Source: Rhodamnia argentea
Lineage: Eukaryota; Streptophyta; Magnoliopsida; Myrtales; Myrtaceae
Direction of reading: 5' to 3'
NCBI RefSeq assembly: GCF_020921035.1
Contig: NC_063151.1
Span: 33,176,934-33,240,933 of the forward strand
Length of the DNA stretch: 64,000 nucleotides
Made by a program: the position numbers and the translations under genes. Numbering within the stretch: position 1 is the stretch's first letter; each line of letters begins with the position of its first letter. Positions 25,419-36,806 of this stretch are shown here, one piece after another. A model generated the notes under the pieces. It ran no database searches. It worked only from the letters and a program-made list of their open reading frames with translations, and was not told where the DNA came from.

Positions 25419-25903
25419 TTGTGGACTTCAAAAGGTATCCGAGACAAAAATTGCCAAAGATGGTTTATATGGAAAGGTTACAAGTACGGCCGGAGACTAG
25501 ACATGGATTATAAGGAAAGATAAAGGTTAGGATAAAACTGGACACAAATTACATGAGGGACAGTGATATAAATGGTAATACAAAGAGATATCGATATGAT
25601 GTAATTCAATTCTCGTATCGGCTGTTCACAGAGTTCGGTCAGGAAAAATCATGCCATACTTCAGCCAAGATTTGGTTTGTCGAAACCCTAGATAGGTTTT
25701 ATAGCTTTCGCAATTATTAGCACGGGTTGAAGATGAGAATGTTGCCACCTAATTAGTTAAACCTTCCGAAGAATTGAGGAACCATTTTCAAGCGTGGACA
25801 TTTTTCTATAAGAGAACATCCGTACAAATAAAACCTTCTCAAAATTTGTAATATGCTTGGTTTGCCGAAACTCTAGATAGAGTTTGCAGCTTTCGTCGTT
25901 AAG
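25419..25903. repeat. Displaced upstream region of expansin copy 1
   Basis: Starts 'ttgtggacttcaaaagg' and continues with 'gagacaaaaattgccaaaga'. This is the sequence found directly upstream of copies 2, 3 and 4 (30469, 36360 and 38987 onwards). It was therefore contiguous with 20562 before the copia insertion. From about 25660 it contains the ~180-bp upstream module (phrases 'ggtttgtcgaaaccctagat' and 'gttgccacctaatt'). Confidence 0.75.
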
Positions 25904-27417
25904 GGAAAATTGCCCAAAAAGTCCTAAACCTATTGTACATGTACCAATTTAGTTTTAAATATTTTAACAATTTGCCAATTTGTTCCTAACTCTTTCAATT
26001 GTGTCGTTTTAGTCCTCAACATTTTGACATTTTGCCAATTTAATCCTAAAACTTTTGACGATTTGATAATTTAGTTCTTCCGGCCAAGTCTTCTTAGAAA
26101 CCACTAACGCTCGTCAATGCCGGCCATCCTACATGGCATAGCAGACGACAAGCGGATTTCTACAATCATTTTAATTTTTCAATTTTTCTTGGATTTATTT
26201 TATTTTCTTTTCCTTTTTAAGAAAAGAAAGAAAAGAAAGAAATGAGACAATTCATAATTTTTTTAAAAATAAGAAATTCCAAAAATTATGAGCGTAAGCA
26301 CTAACCGCATCGCGTAAGACTAGGGGTAAGCATGGTTCTAGGGTAAAACCGGGAACCGCAGAATCGAACCCATGGTTCCTGGTCCGGTTTCGAGTTCTAG
26401 TAAACCGGGGTCCGGTTCTCGGTTCCACATTTTGAGGAAAACCCTCTCGGTTCTCTATGGAACGAACCGGAACCAAAACTGGAACCGTCACTTTCAAACC
26501 CTAACTTAGGCTTTCTATTTCCACTTTCTATTCTTCTCACTTCTTCCTCTGAAACCTCAACGCTGCATGCCCGTCATTGTTTCACGTTTTTTGCTTGCTT
26601 CCATTCTGGGCTTGTTATTAAGTTTCATGACAAAGACTACCATTACTCTTAAGGAGGAATCAATGCAGTTATACCTCTCTGTTCTCCTTTTTGGGCTGGT
26701 TATTTGGTGCATCCCATGTTTGCATTGGACTTAAAAGTAAAAGAAAAAGCAGAAATGACACCACACGAGTTCAGCGGCATTAAATGCTATGTGCTTTTAT
26801 ATTGAGATTATCGTTCTTGTTTTCTGCAGAGTTGTTTGCTTTTGGTGATCTTCGGGGTAGCCCTTCTTATTGTGGAACTGGCGGTTGCAGCTTAAGCGGA
26901 AGAATTTTATCAAGCACCATTAATGGAGAATGCTTGTCTGAGTGTTAGTCTATATGAATGTCTTCTTTTTTTATGCAATCGGAGTTTATATTGGCAGGTT
27001 CTCGGGTACCTTAGAACCAACCCTAGAACCCGTGACGGGATAAGTTCCAAGTTTCACAGTATGCATGGTAGGCTCTAAATTCCAAAAAACGATAAACTTG
27101 TTCTAGCAAGTAGGTTCCAAGTTCTACCCGGAATCGCTTGCCCCTACATAGGACGACCAACACTTATTAAATCGCCACGTCAATGATTTTTCGGCCAAAA
27201 TCGCCACGTAAGGACTAAATTGGCAAATCATAAAAAAGTTTAGAATTAAATTGGCATAATTAAATGATTCGGGACTTAATTGGCACATTGTTAGAAAAGG
27301 TTTAGGACTGGATTGGGCAAATCGATAGATTCATGACTAAATTGGGCAAATTGAAATATTTATGACCGAATTGGCATATGTACAATAAGTTTAGGACTTT
27401 CTCGGGAATTTCTTCCC
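25904..27417. mobile_element. Mutator-like MITE interrupted by another element
   Basis: The left arm begins GGAAAATTGCCCAAAAAGTC and the right arm ends with its approximate complement near 27380-27417. Arms of 'tttaggactgaattgg' repeats flank the centre, and the hAT-like element at 26321-27146 lies inside. The left flank 'ttaag' corresponds to the site used by the copy at 36807. A clean duplication on the right is not visible. Confidence 0.6.
26321..27146. mobile_element. hAT-like non-autonomous element, 826 bp
   Basis: The left end TAGGGGTAAGCATGGTTC pairs with the right end, read on the other strand as TAGGGGCAAGCGATTCC. Both ends are rich in 'accgg' and 'ggttc' repeats, as in many plant hAT elements. 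The flanking octamers CGTAAGAC and CATAGGAC match at 6 of 8 positions, the 8-bp target duplication size expected for hAT. No transposase is recognised in the interior. Confidence 0.6.
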
Positions 27418-28099
27418 ATTTGAAAAGAATGTTGCCACCTGATTAGCCAATCCTTCCGGAAAAATTGAGGGACCATTCGATGTGTGAGTAACTTTGTATA
27501 AGAGAACATCCTTACAATTACATACAAGGATATTGCGGATTTGTTAAAATGGGAAGAAGAGATATAGAACGAAGGGTCTGGATTCATGTGAATTAGAAAC
27601 CACTTATTGCTATTTTTTTTTTTTGGGTCAGAATTAGAAACATTTATTTCACAATGGTCAAAAGAGAGGATATTTTCTGACCAAAAGAAAAAAAAAAACA
27701 GAGAGAGAGGATGTTTTCCTTTAGTGAATATATTTCCTCAGCTCCTCCTTCCTTCCTTACAATAGGCTTCAGCTTGCATGCTTGGTTTACAATATCATCA
27801 AGAAGATGAAAACGTGACCAAACATGCGTTTCCTCACGTCAGCATTTCCTTTAGATAAAAATTGACGGTGTCGATCGAAGGAATTGATTGCATCAATTTG
27901 ACAAGTTTTGAGTCTTGTGGTGTGCTTATCGTTATGGGGTTTTTAATGTCGCAAAAAAAAAAAAGATTAGGGTAAATATGTCGTGGACATAGTAAGGGTT
28001 TTTGATGACTCTTCTCTAACGATAATCGTAGAAAACACATGATCCCCGACATTATTTTCCCACTCATAACGGCATTTCCATAATTACAAATAGACAATG
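27418..28099. repeat. Remnant of ~180-bp upstream module and spacer
   Basis: 27418-27510 continues the module interrupted at 25903 ('aatgttgccacctgatt', 'attgagggaccatt', 'aagagaacatcc'). The remainder is AT-rich with poly-A and (ga)n runs and no gene. Confidence 0.5.
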
Positions 28100-28330
28100 G
28101 AAAATGAAAATGAGACAATGGGTGGCATTAACAATGGATCAACTTATTGAATCCTTCCTTGCAAATGTAAAATTGACCTTGAAATCAACGCATGAATCCC
28201 CAAAACCACGTAATACAAGCACTAGAATGAAGATGGTCCAACTAGAAATTCCTTCCGTGGCCTAAATTGTTTCCACCATCATATGTCTGCCTAAATTCTT
28301 TCCGCCAACCGCCGAATCAGTTGAAAACAA
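28100..28330 (-). pseudogene. Relic expansin 3' end (array unit 2)
   Basis: Closely matches 18490-18740, including 'tcaacgcatgaatccccaaaaccac' split by a few changes and the complement of the expansin C terminus ('catatgtctgcc', 'aactagaaattc'). Only the 3' flank and a few C-terminal codons are recognisable. This is a second truncated unit of the array. Confidence 0.55.
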
Positions 28331-28820
28331 ATGGGAGAGATAAGAAAAACGAGATCGTGATTCGAGAATATTAGTAATGGCAAGTAAACAGAGCAGTCAA
28401 TTGCACAAATTAAGAAATTTGGAGGATTGTTGCGTTAAACAAAACTTAAGGACCAAATTGATATAAATAGGAAAAGTTAGAGGACTTGATTGCGCAACGA
28501 AAAGTTAGAGGACCAAACTGCACAAACTCCGAATACTAGAGGACTAAATCTATACTTAACCTTCTTTCCTTTTGCTATAGTTTGCTCTCAACAATATAAA
28601 TCTCTATTGGCATGACACAATCACGGTTATTTGCATATGAATGTCTACCTAAACCGCTACATCACGTAGGAGCAAGTAATTCACCAGTGAAACTAAGAGA
28701 AATCACAGGCCAAACAATGGGGTTTTGATGTCTGTGACATGTTCAAAAGAATAAGCACGGTTTAATTATTCAAGTAGTCCAAGTCCATCTCGTATCATGG
28801 CTAGGCATCTCCATTTGAAT
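28331..28820. other. Array spacer
   Basis: Paralogous to 18750-19200, with the same 'gaggaccaaattg' phrases. No gene. Confidence 0.45.
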
Positions 28821-29041
28821 GCCTTATTTTGCTTCGCGGATAATAAATGAGTCAAAAAATATTTCTTTGGAATGATCACTTGTATCTCTTACAAGATGAA
28901 TGAACCAAAAGATATTCTCGATGTCCACGAAATTATTTTAGACATAAATTACCGTCAACAATGAAAGCATTTGAAGTAATCATTTTTTATTTTTGGAAAA
29001 TAGTTTCCATAATGCTAATTGTCAGTGAAACAAATGGATCC
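28821..29041. mobile_element. Tourist-like MITE (array unit 2)
   Basis: Diverged copy paralogous to 17805-18026, in the same spacer context. The right flank is TAA and the left flank AAT. The left end has drifted to GCCTTATTTTGCTTCGCGGA. Confidence 0.65.
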
Positions 29042-29454
29042 TAACTCTAGCCAAGGATTCGGCTTAGAAGAATTAGCTTTAAATGCTAAAGAGGAAAAAA
29101 AAAAAAATGAGTCCGGTGAACTTAAACCAATTTTTCCCCCTTCCAAACGTATGAGTCATGAGATCATTCTTTCCTCGATCATAAGCCTCGGCTGATGATG
29201 ATAATGATAATGGTGCAAAACCTGCAATCCGAGACGATTTTTCACCAATGCACGACTTGAAAACACACAAGGATATATCATGAACTTTCCAAAGTTGTTC
29301 GACTGACAATGGGAAATATACAGACTAATGGAAAGTGAAAATGGAGCCGATGGATGATGGCACACACTAGGAATAAATTTATTGAATAACTCCCTTACAA
29401 CTTGAAATCAACGCATGAATTCCTTTAGACAACAGAATACAAGCACAGTTCCAA

Positions 29455-30360
29455 CTAGAAATTCTTTTGCCCATCATATGTCTGCCCAAATTGCCACCCA
29501 GCAGGTGCCACATTGTCCAATTCCAATGTCTTCCCATCACTTACGGTGACTTGAAACGACAAGCTTTGCCCCGTCAAAACAGTTCCGGTCTGCCACTTTT
29601 GCCCCTGGTTGCGAGTCATGGCAATCCATTGAGTGTTCGAGCCCTTGATCTTCACGGCGTTCACGTCTCCGGCGCCGCCTACGTTAAAAATTAGCACGAG
29701 GGTGAAGTGCGGATTTCCCGCAATCTCGAACTTGACTCCTCCTCTTTTGGAACACAAGACGCGGCGATAGCGGACGGGGATGACTCCGGCCTTATAGTAC
29801 GCGATCTTCGTGAACATTGGCATAGAAAGGTCGAAATGCTTTTGCGGAGGGTTGCACCGGATGTCCTGCGTCTTAGTGTAGTTCGGAGGGCAAAAGTTTG
29901 TCCCGGTGATTATGATCGAGCCGGCCTTCGGAATGCACCACTTCGGGTCGTTGTTGCAAAAGATCTCGAAGCGGGCACCACAAGTAAGTCCGTTGTTGAA
30001 AAGGGCCGTGCTCGGCGCCGCCGTCGCTAGTCCATACCCTTGTTTGAAAAGGTCTCCGTATCCGCAAGCTCCGTCCGCAAGTAACGAACACACAAGAGAA
30101 ACATGTCAACAATCATTAGGGACATCAAATAGACTAATTTTCCATCCGTGTATGGTCCTCACAAAGGAATACAAGAAGGGACACTAAGATTAAGGCAAGG
30201 CTCTTCTTTCTCTCTCCTTGCCAAGAGATTTTTACTTACTCATGGTCTCTTTACCACTCATGTCCCCGTAGAAAGTTGCGCGCGCATCGTACCAATTACC
30301 GTCTATAGCAGAAACAACCATGGACATAGCCAATATGAGAAAAACCTTGCAAATGACCAT
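29455..30360 (-). CDS. Alpha-expansin, array copy 2, with altered splice acceptor
   Basis: Two exons, 30360-30240 and about 30074-29455, giving about 246 residues. Signal peptide [18 protein letters not shown], then [14 protein letters not shown]. The barrel domain has [19 protein letters not shown] (one conserved Cys changed to Arg) and HFDLSM. The CBM63 domain ends [13 protein letters not shown]. The donor is GTAAGT. The acceptor reads TTGCGG where the other complete copies have TTGCAG, so the AG is lost. An AG six bases into the exon could serve and would remove two residues in frame. Apart from this the frame is open. The function is the same as copy 1 if splicing succeeds. Confidence 0.85.
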
Positions 30361-30422
30361 GGCAAAGAGAGATAAAAGAGCCCGAGGAAGAAGCACATGA
30401 AGCAATGGAGAACTAGCCGGTG

Positions 30423-30429
30423 ATTTATA
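30423..30429 (-). promoter_or_regulatory. TATA box of expansin copy 2
   Basis: GTATAAATC on the minus strand, at the position conserved in all four array genes. Confidence 0.6.
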
Positions 30430-30468
30430 CTCGTCACCTTTGCACAATTTTGGTATTATGGAATTCAA

Positions 30469-30911
30469 AAGGATACCGAGACAAAATTGCCGAAGATGGA
30501 TTATATGGAAATCTAAAACCAGAATAAAACCGCACACAAGATGGCAGTGATATATAAAAGGTAGTACAAAAGGATATCTGCACGGGCTGTACCCAGTTTG
30601 GTAAGTATAGGACAAATCATGCAATACTCCTGCAAAGTTTGGTTTGTCGAAACCCTAGATAGGGTTTACAGCTTCCCTAATTAAACATATACTTTGGAAT
30701 GTTGCAACCTAATTGACTAAACATTCTAAAAAATTGTGGAACCATTCCATCTGTGAATAGTTTTCCATAAGAGAGAACATCCTTACAAATTAAATATTTT
30801 TAAAATTCACAATATACTTGATCTAAAGAACCTAGGGAGAGTTTACAGATTTTGTAATTAAATATAGGCATTGGAATGTTGCCACCTAATTGACTGAAGC
30901 TTCTGAAAAAT
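30469..30911. repeat. Upstream region of copy 2 with ~180-bp tandem module
   Basis: 30469-30620 is the shared expansin promoter-distal segment. From about 30625 two units of the module follow: 'ttggaatgttgc' occurs at about 30694 and again at 30871, about 177 bases apart. The second unit is cut at 30911 by the 2.46-kb insertion and resumes at 33370. Confidence 0.7.
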
Positions 30912-33369
30912 TGAGGCGGTCTCGTATTTTATTTTCTTCATTAAAGTAGAATATGTCAAATTTGTTGAGTATGCATCTTTTCTTTTCTTTTTATTGAAAA
31001 ATCGAAAAGAAAAAGAAAATATTACAAAAGAAAAAAAATAAAAAAAAATAGCATCGGGCGACTCAAACCCGCGAGCGAAACCCGGCCAACGATCCCTTTT
31101 TCTTTCCCCGAGGCCCGCAAGGCGTAGGCCCATCTTTCTTTTTGTTTCTTCCAGCATGGGCCCCAGAGAAAGGCCCATCATCTCCTTTAATTTCCCCAGG
31201 GCCCATCTCTTATTTTTTTTCTTTCCCATGAAGACCAGCCCATCATTTGTAACCCTCATCTCACGTCAACCACTTCTGCACATTCCCTCACGTTACCCTC
31301 TCTCTCTCACTTGGTCTCACATTACTCTCTCCCGCAGTCACCTTTCATCCACGCTTCCCTCCCTCTTCCCATCTTCCTGCACGGTCACTTTAGCCTCTAC
31401 GTATGCTCTCTCCCTTCCTCTCTTCCTGGCCACAGAAAGGAAGCTTGCTGAAGGAGGCAGAGGGTAGCATCAAAGAGCAGAGAAGTTGAGGGTCAGACAG
31501 AGACTCGGTCTTCTGGGGGAAGGCCTCGATGGCCAAGAAAATTGAGAGCTCATGGAGAGCAGTCCCAAAAGGGCGTTCGGCTGGAGAGAAAAAAGAAGCA
31601 GACGGACGGGAGGGAGAGGTGAGACGGGAGAGAGTTCTTGGAGAGGGCAGGAGCTCAGAACCCCCCACGCGTCGTAACTCCTCCCACACGACCCGTGCCT
31701 ACCACCTGTCCCGCCGGAGATGGAGGCTGTTCGAGCTTCGATCGGGCTGTGCATTGATCGGACCGGGCTGGCGGAGGCGTTGCTCGGCCTTGCCAGATGT
31801 CACATCGTCCTCAGGCCGGCCTCATGTCGGTCGAAGTCCTGTTTGTCGAAAACCCGGACGCGAGAACATTCGTTGCGTGGCCGAGCTAGGTAAACGAACA
31901 TAGAGTTTGCAGTTCTCAAAGGGAGAGGCCAAAGAGAGCTCTCGGTGAGCTCTGTTGAGTTTGGCGAGAGTTTTAGGTGGACCAGAAAAGACACCAAGAG
32001 CGAGCCAAGATCCAAGAGAGAGAGCGGGTCTGGTCGATGAGGGCCCTCACCGTCGGGCGGCGAGTGCGAGTCGCCGGAGTAGTGGCCAGTGGCGTGCCAG
32101 CTCGGGTTCCCCCGCCCTTGTTCGTCCGGCAGCGATTGAGGTCAGCGGAGGAGGCGTCATTGGCGTTGGTCTGGCAGTGATCAGGGGTGGTGCCAGCAGT
32201 GTTGCCAGGCCTCGCCGGAGGCGGCGGTGTCGTCTCGAGCGGACGCAGGAGAGCTGCGTCGGGAGGAAGAAGACGATGAACGGTGGGAGCCGAGCCATCC
32301 CACGCTTAATCCTTTTGTTGTCTGGGCTGAGCGGACGGACTGGAAGAGGAGCTTCTTTTGAGCCCAGTCGGAGCGAGAATACGGGCCACGGAGGCCCGGG
32401 CTCGATCTACCCGGTCCCATTTTTATTAAATAATAATAATAAATCCAGAAAATGTTAAAAAATAGGAAATAGGTAGAAAATGCCTCTATTTGTCTATTTT
32501 GTCTAATTAGGCTTTTATATGCCTGATTATTGTTTGTTTTCCATGTTTAATTTGCATGACTTAGTTTTAACTTTGCATGTGAATATAATTTGTTCTATAA
32601 TGCATGTATCGGTAGGTAAATTAACACGATAATTAGATTTTAATTCGAGACTCTTGTTTTATCCTTTTAATTGGCTGAAGTTTATTGATTATCTACATCG
32701 AGTCAATGCATATTTAAATACTCGAATGCATGAGCTGGATGAGCTTCCGACGTGGCGATTGACGGCGATGCCCCATGGAGATGGCAGCCCATTTTGGCTT
32801 GGCGAGGATGAAGACCGACGTCTAATCCAGTCTATTTTTGTGTAACCAATTTGCGTATTGGGGTTGTTTTATTTAAATATCATCGTTATAGATTTGGTAT
32901 GCATATAACATTGGCTTTTCAAAAATTGATTGTTAATAGTTTTTCCTAGATGCTAGGTTAAGGATAAATAGGTAATTGCACGAAACGACGTAAAAGCATT
33001 ATGCATGATCATCTAGCATTGGTTAGATATCTAATAAGCTTAAAATGATATGTAGAATGTGTTGTCACCTTATGGAATATTGATTGATTAGGTACTGAAA
33101 GGACGCTAATTATCTAGTTAAAGTAAACAAGTCCCCGAACTTAGAAGCACTAGTTGCGTAAGAATTGAGATAAAACTTCCGTGTTTCGATTGATTTTTAG
33201 CCAACTCCAATAGGCTAATGGTGACTTCTAGTAACATTTTAGTTTGCTAATCAATAAAATAAAATCTAATGTCAAGCAAGATAGGACTTAGGAGAGTCCA
33301 CACCATAGACCAATGACAATACCTTTAAACTCGTCGGACCCTCGGGTGAAGTTAAGGCAGGTCGCAACA
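30912..33369. mobile_element. 2.46-kb insertion of uncertain class, possibly a solo LTR fossil
   Basis: It interrupts a module unit: the left side stops at 'aaaaattgagg' and the right side resumes at 'gtgtgaatag', with about eleven bases of the module missing between. The sequence begins TGAGGCGG and ends GCAACA, so TG...CA ends are possible, but no target duplication was found. It has an AT-rich start, a pyrimidine-rich tract near 31200-31450, a GC-rich middle (31500-32400) with overlapping open frames of no recognisable domain, and an AT-rich end. The composition resembles long LTRs of plant Ty3-like elements. No internal protein domains. A captured or host-gene origin for the GC-rich part is not excluded. 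Confidence 0.35.
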
Positions 33370-33720
33370 GGTGTGAATAGTTTTCTATGAGAAAGAACAT
33401 CCTCAAATTAAACCTTCTTAAAATTCGCAATATACTTGGTTTGTCGAAAACCTAGATAGAGTTTACAACTTTTCGTAATTAAATGCATGCTTTGGAATGT
33501 TGCAACCTAATTGACTAAACCTTCTGAAGAATTGAGGAACCATTCCATGCGTGAATAGTTTTCTCTAAGAGAGAACATCCTCACAAATTAAACCTTCTTA
33601 AAATTCGCAATATACTTGGTTTGTCAAAAACCCAAATAGAGTTTACGTAGAAAACCCAAATAGAGTTTACATCTTTCGTAATCAAAGATTCGTTTGGTAG
33701 CACAGCTTGAAGATAAGATG
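33370..33720. repeat. ~180-bp tandem module, about two units
   Basis: Continues the module of 30625-30911: 'aattcgcaatatacttgg' occurs twice, about 180 bases apart, and 'ggaatgttgcaacctaattg' once. It ends at the target duplication of the Mutator-like MITE. Confidence 0.7.
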
Positions 33721-34280
33721 GGAAAATTTACCAAAAATGTCATAAATATATTGCAACTTTGTCAATTCAGTCATATATTTTTTTCTTTGATAATTTAGTT
33801 ATGAACCTTTCGTATTTGTGCCAATTCAGTCCATTTGCCCAATTTTGGCCTGTCGGCACCGATGTGGCACTGCCAACGTTGACGTGGACATTTTAAAATA
33901 ATTTTTAATAATTTTAGTTTTTCTTTTCTTTTCTTTAGTTTTTTCCCTCCACTTAGGCCGGCAAGGGCCACGGCGCCCTTGCCTGCCTGCCGGATCGGGC
34001 AACGACGTTGCCGCCCTTCCCGGATCAACATGAAGGGCCACAACGCCCTCGCCCGGTGCCGGTGAGGGCGTCCAAACCTTCGTCGGCCTTAAGTGGAGGA
34101 AAAAAGAAAAGACAAAAAGACAAAAAAATTATAAAAATTTAACAAATTGTCATAATATTATTTTAAAAAGTCCACATGAGCGTCGACAGTGTCATGTCAA
34201 CACCGGCTAGCCAATGTTAGCCGCATGAACTAAAATGACACAAATACAAAAAGTGTAGGGTTTCTTTGCTAATTCTCCCG
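33721..34280. mobile_element. Mutator-like MITE with exact 9-bp duplication
   Basis: 560 bp. GATAAGATG lies on both sides (33712-33720 and 34281-34289). The ends are GGAAAATTTACC and, on the other strand, CGGGAGAATTAGC. A GC-rich, self-complementary core (about 33945-34100) is bordered by 'ctccacttaggccgg' and its approximate complement. A 9-bp duplication is the Mutator/MULE signature. No coding capacity. Confidence 0.8.
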
Positions 34281-34289
34281 GATAAGATG

Positions 34290-35325
34290 CTACCACCTAA
34301 TTTGTTAAATTTTATGAAAATTTGAGGAACCATTAAATGTGTGAATAATTTTCTACAAGAGAATATCCGTACAATCATATACAAATATATTGCGAATTTG
34401 TTAAAATGGCACAATGATGCGGGAGCATCGGACCTTGTTGACAAATTTGAATATGTCGATTGCACAAGAGAATTGGTCAAATTGTCGATTTCACAATTAT
34501 CAATTGGCTACTAAGATATTGATATACACATTTATTGTTGATTTATTCAACTAATTAACGACTAGAGGTTGCTCTCATCAATTTCTATCAATGTTTGGTG
34601 ATCTTCAATGATGACTATTCGGCTACCAAGGATGGTGAACGAAATTTAAGTCCAAATTTTATGAGTACTAAAGAAGTTGTAGGTTTCAAGAGTCACAGTT
34701 CTAGTTTCCAAATGTTTTAATAAGTTCTCTAGTTCCTAGGTCTTTATTGTGCTTTCCAGTTTCTATGTCATTAATATTAAGCAGTTCTTGTGTCTTTAAT
34801 GCTATATTGATTTCCTATGTAGTAGTTCCTGACAAAATCTCAAATGTAAGACAATGACTTGAACATTGAGAATTTATAAGATTTGTCTTTGTGTGAGCAA
34901 ATATCTATCCATGCACTTGTATTTTTTGAAGTTAGATTCTTCTTCGTTGCGAGCCAAAGAAGCACTATATCTGGCTGGTGATATTATGTAGGCCATGATG
35001 GAGCGCTTCTCCTATTCGAAGTTTTGTCTCCTTGTCCTTTTTTATAATTTTTTCATAATGATAATGGCGGAGAACATATAACATCAAATAATTTTTTTCA
35101 TTAATGTGTGACTTAGAAAAGACATAGATATATCGTGAACTTTCCTAAGTTGTTTGACTGAAAGTAGGAATGACAGACTCCGGAAAGTGAAAATGGTGAC
35201 GATGGATGATGGCATTAATTAGGAATCAACTTATTGGATAACTCTCTACCAAACGGAAAAATGAACTTGAGATCAACGCATCAATCTCTTTAAACAACAA
35301 AATACACGACCATAAAATGGTCAAA
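34290..35325. other. Spacer downstream of expansin pseudogene
   Basis: 34290-34400 is a last piece of the upstream module ('ctaccacctaatttg', 'tttgaggaaccatt'). 34400-35090 is AT-rich and unrecognised. 35100-35325 is array spacer shared with 19380-19530 ('gatggatgatggcatta') and the 3' flank of the pseudogene. Confidence 0.4.
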
Positions 35326-36237
35326 CTAGAAATTCTTTCCCCCTTCATATGTCTGCCCCAAAAGCCAATCAGCAGGCACCACATTATCAAATTCTATTGT
35401 GGCCCCGTCGCTTACGGTGACTTGAAACAATAAGCTTTACCCCGTCAAAAGAGTTCCAATCAACCAATTTTGGCCCCCGCTACGAGTCATAACCATCCAC
35501 TGGTTGTCTGAGCCCTTGATCTTCACAGCACTCACATCACCGGCACCCCCGACATTATAAATTAGCACAATTGCAATGTGCAAACTTCCTGTCATCTCAA
35601 ACTTCACTCCTCCTTGCTTGGAACACAAGACGAGGCGATAGCGGACGGGGATGACTCCGGCCTTAACGTACGCGATCTTAGTGAACATTGGCATAGAAAG
35701 GTTGAAATGCTATTGCGGAGGGTTGCGCCAGGCATCCTCCGTCTTAGTGTAGTTCATATGGCAAAAGTTTGTTGTGGTGATTATGATCGAGCCGGCCTTC
35801 AGAATGCACCACTTTGGGTCGTTGTTACAAATTTATAATAGATCTCGAAACAAGCGCCACACTAAGTCCATCGTTGAAAAGGGCCGTGGTTAGCACCACC
35901 ATTGATTGTCCATATCCATGTTTGACAATAGCTCCATATCCACAAGCTCCTACTACAAGTAATGAACACGAAAGAGAAGCATATCAACAAACATTAGGGA
36001 CATCAAATAGCCTAATTATCAATCTGGATATGGTCCTCGCAAAGGAACACAAGAAGGGATACTAAGATTAGGACAAGGCTTTTATTTCTCTCTCCTTGCC
36101 AAGAGATTGAACTTACGCATGGGGTCTCCACCCTTCATGTCACCGGAGGAAGTTGCATGCGCTTCGTACCAATTAATGTCTATAGCCGAAGCTACCATGG
36201 ACATAGCCAATATGAGAAAAACCTTGTAAAAAGCCAT
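35326..36237 (-). pseudogene. Alpha-expansin pseudogene, array copy 3
   Basis: Same two-exon layout as its neighbours (exon 1 36237-36117, donor GTAAGT; exon 2 from about 35957, acceptor TTGTAG). Several lesions disable it. HATFYG has become HATSSG. One base is lost in the SCGAC region. About eight bases are duplicated just before the NN(D/N)P(Q/K)WC region. In-frame stops lie just before the HFD motif, itself changed to HFN, and in the LTGQ segment of CBM63. The C terminus GQTYEGGKNF is still recognisable. The promoter and TATA box persist, so a transcript is possible but not a full protein. Confidence 0.88.
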
Positions 36238-36322
36238 GGCAAAGGGAGACAAAGAGCGTAAAATGTCGAAATAAGCTAAAGAAGAAGCACATGAAGCAAT
36301 GGAGAACGGCCGGTGTGATGTG

Positions 36323-36329
36323 ATTTATA
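36323..36329 (-). promoter_or_regulatory. TATA box of expansin pseudogene
   Basis: GTATAAATC on the minus strand, conserved with the other three copies. Confidence 0.5.
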
Positions 36330-36354
36330 CTCGTCACCTTCGCCCAATTTTGGC

Positions 36355-36806
36355 GTTATGGACTTCAAAAGGAAACCGAGACAAAAATTGCCAAAGATGG
36401 ATTATACAGAAAGCTAAACCCGGGACAAAACTGGACACAAATTATGTCTAGCTGAATGGCACGGATATAATTGGTAATACAAGAGGGTATCAGTAGTGGC
36501 TGTTCACACAGTTTGGCAAGTACAGGAAAAAATCATGCAATACTCCTGGAAAGTGTGGTTTGTCGAAACCCTAGACAGGGTTTACAACTTTCGTGATTAA
36601 CTGTGTGCTATGGTAGCACAGGTTGAAGATGAGAATTTTGCCACCTAATTGATTAAACCTTCTGAAAATTAAATTGAGGAACCATTCCATGTCTGAATAG
36701 TTTTCTATAAGAGAGAACATCCTTACACATTAAAACCTTCTTAAAATTCGCAATATCCTTGGTTTGTCGATATCCTAGATAAAGTTTATAGCTTTCATAA
36801 TTAAAG
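36355..36806. repeat. Upstream region of copy 3 with tandem module
   Basis: Begins 'ttatggacttcaaaagg' as upstream of copies 1 and 4. One and a half module units follow ('gtttgtcgaaaccctagac' at about 36560, 'aattcgcaatatccttgg' at about 36745). It is interrupted at 36807 by a Mutator-like MITE and resumes at 37267. Confidence 0.7.

Noticed and set aside
31050-31080. tRNA-like T-arm on the minus strand
   Set aside because: Only a T-arm-like hairpin is present. No D-arm, anticodon arm or acceptor stem could be placed around it.
31529-32458. GC-rich overlapping open frames that could be a gene
   Set aside because: All six frames stay open because of base composition. The translations are Arg/Ser/Gly-rich with no domain, and the stretch lies inside a sharply bounded insertion.
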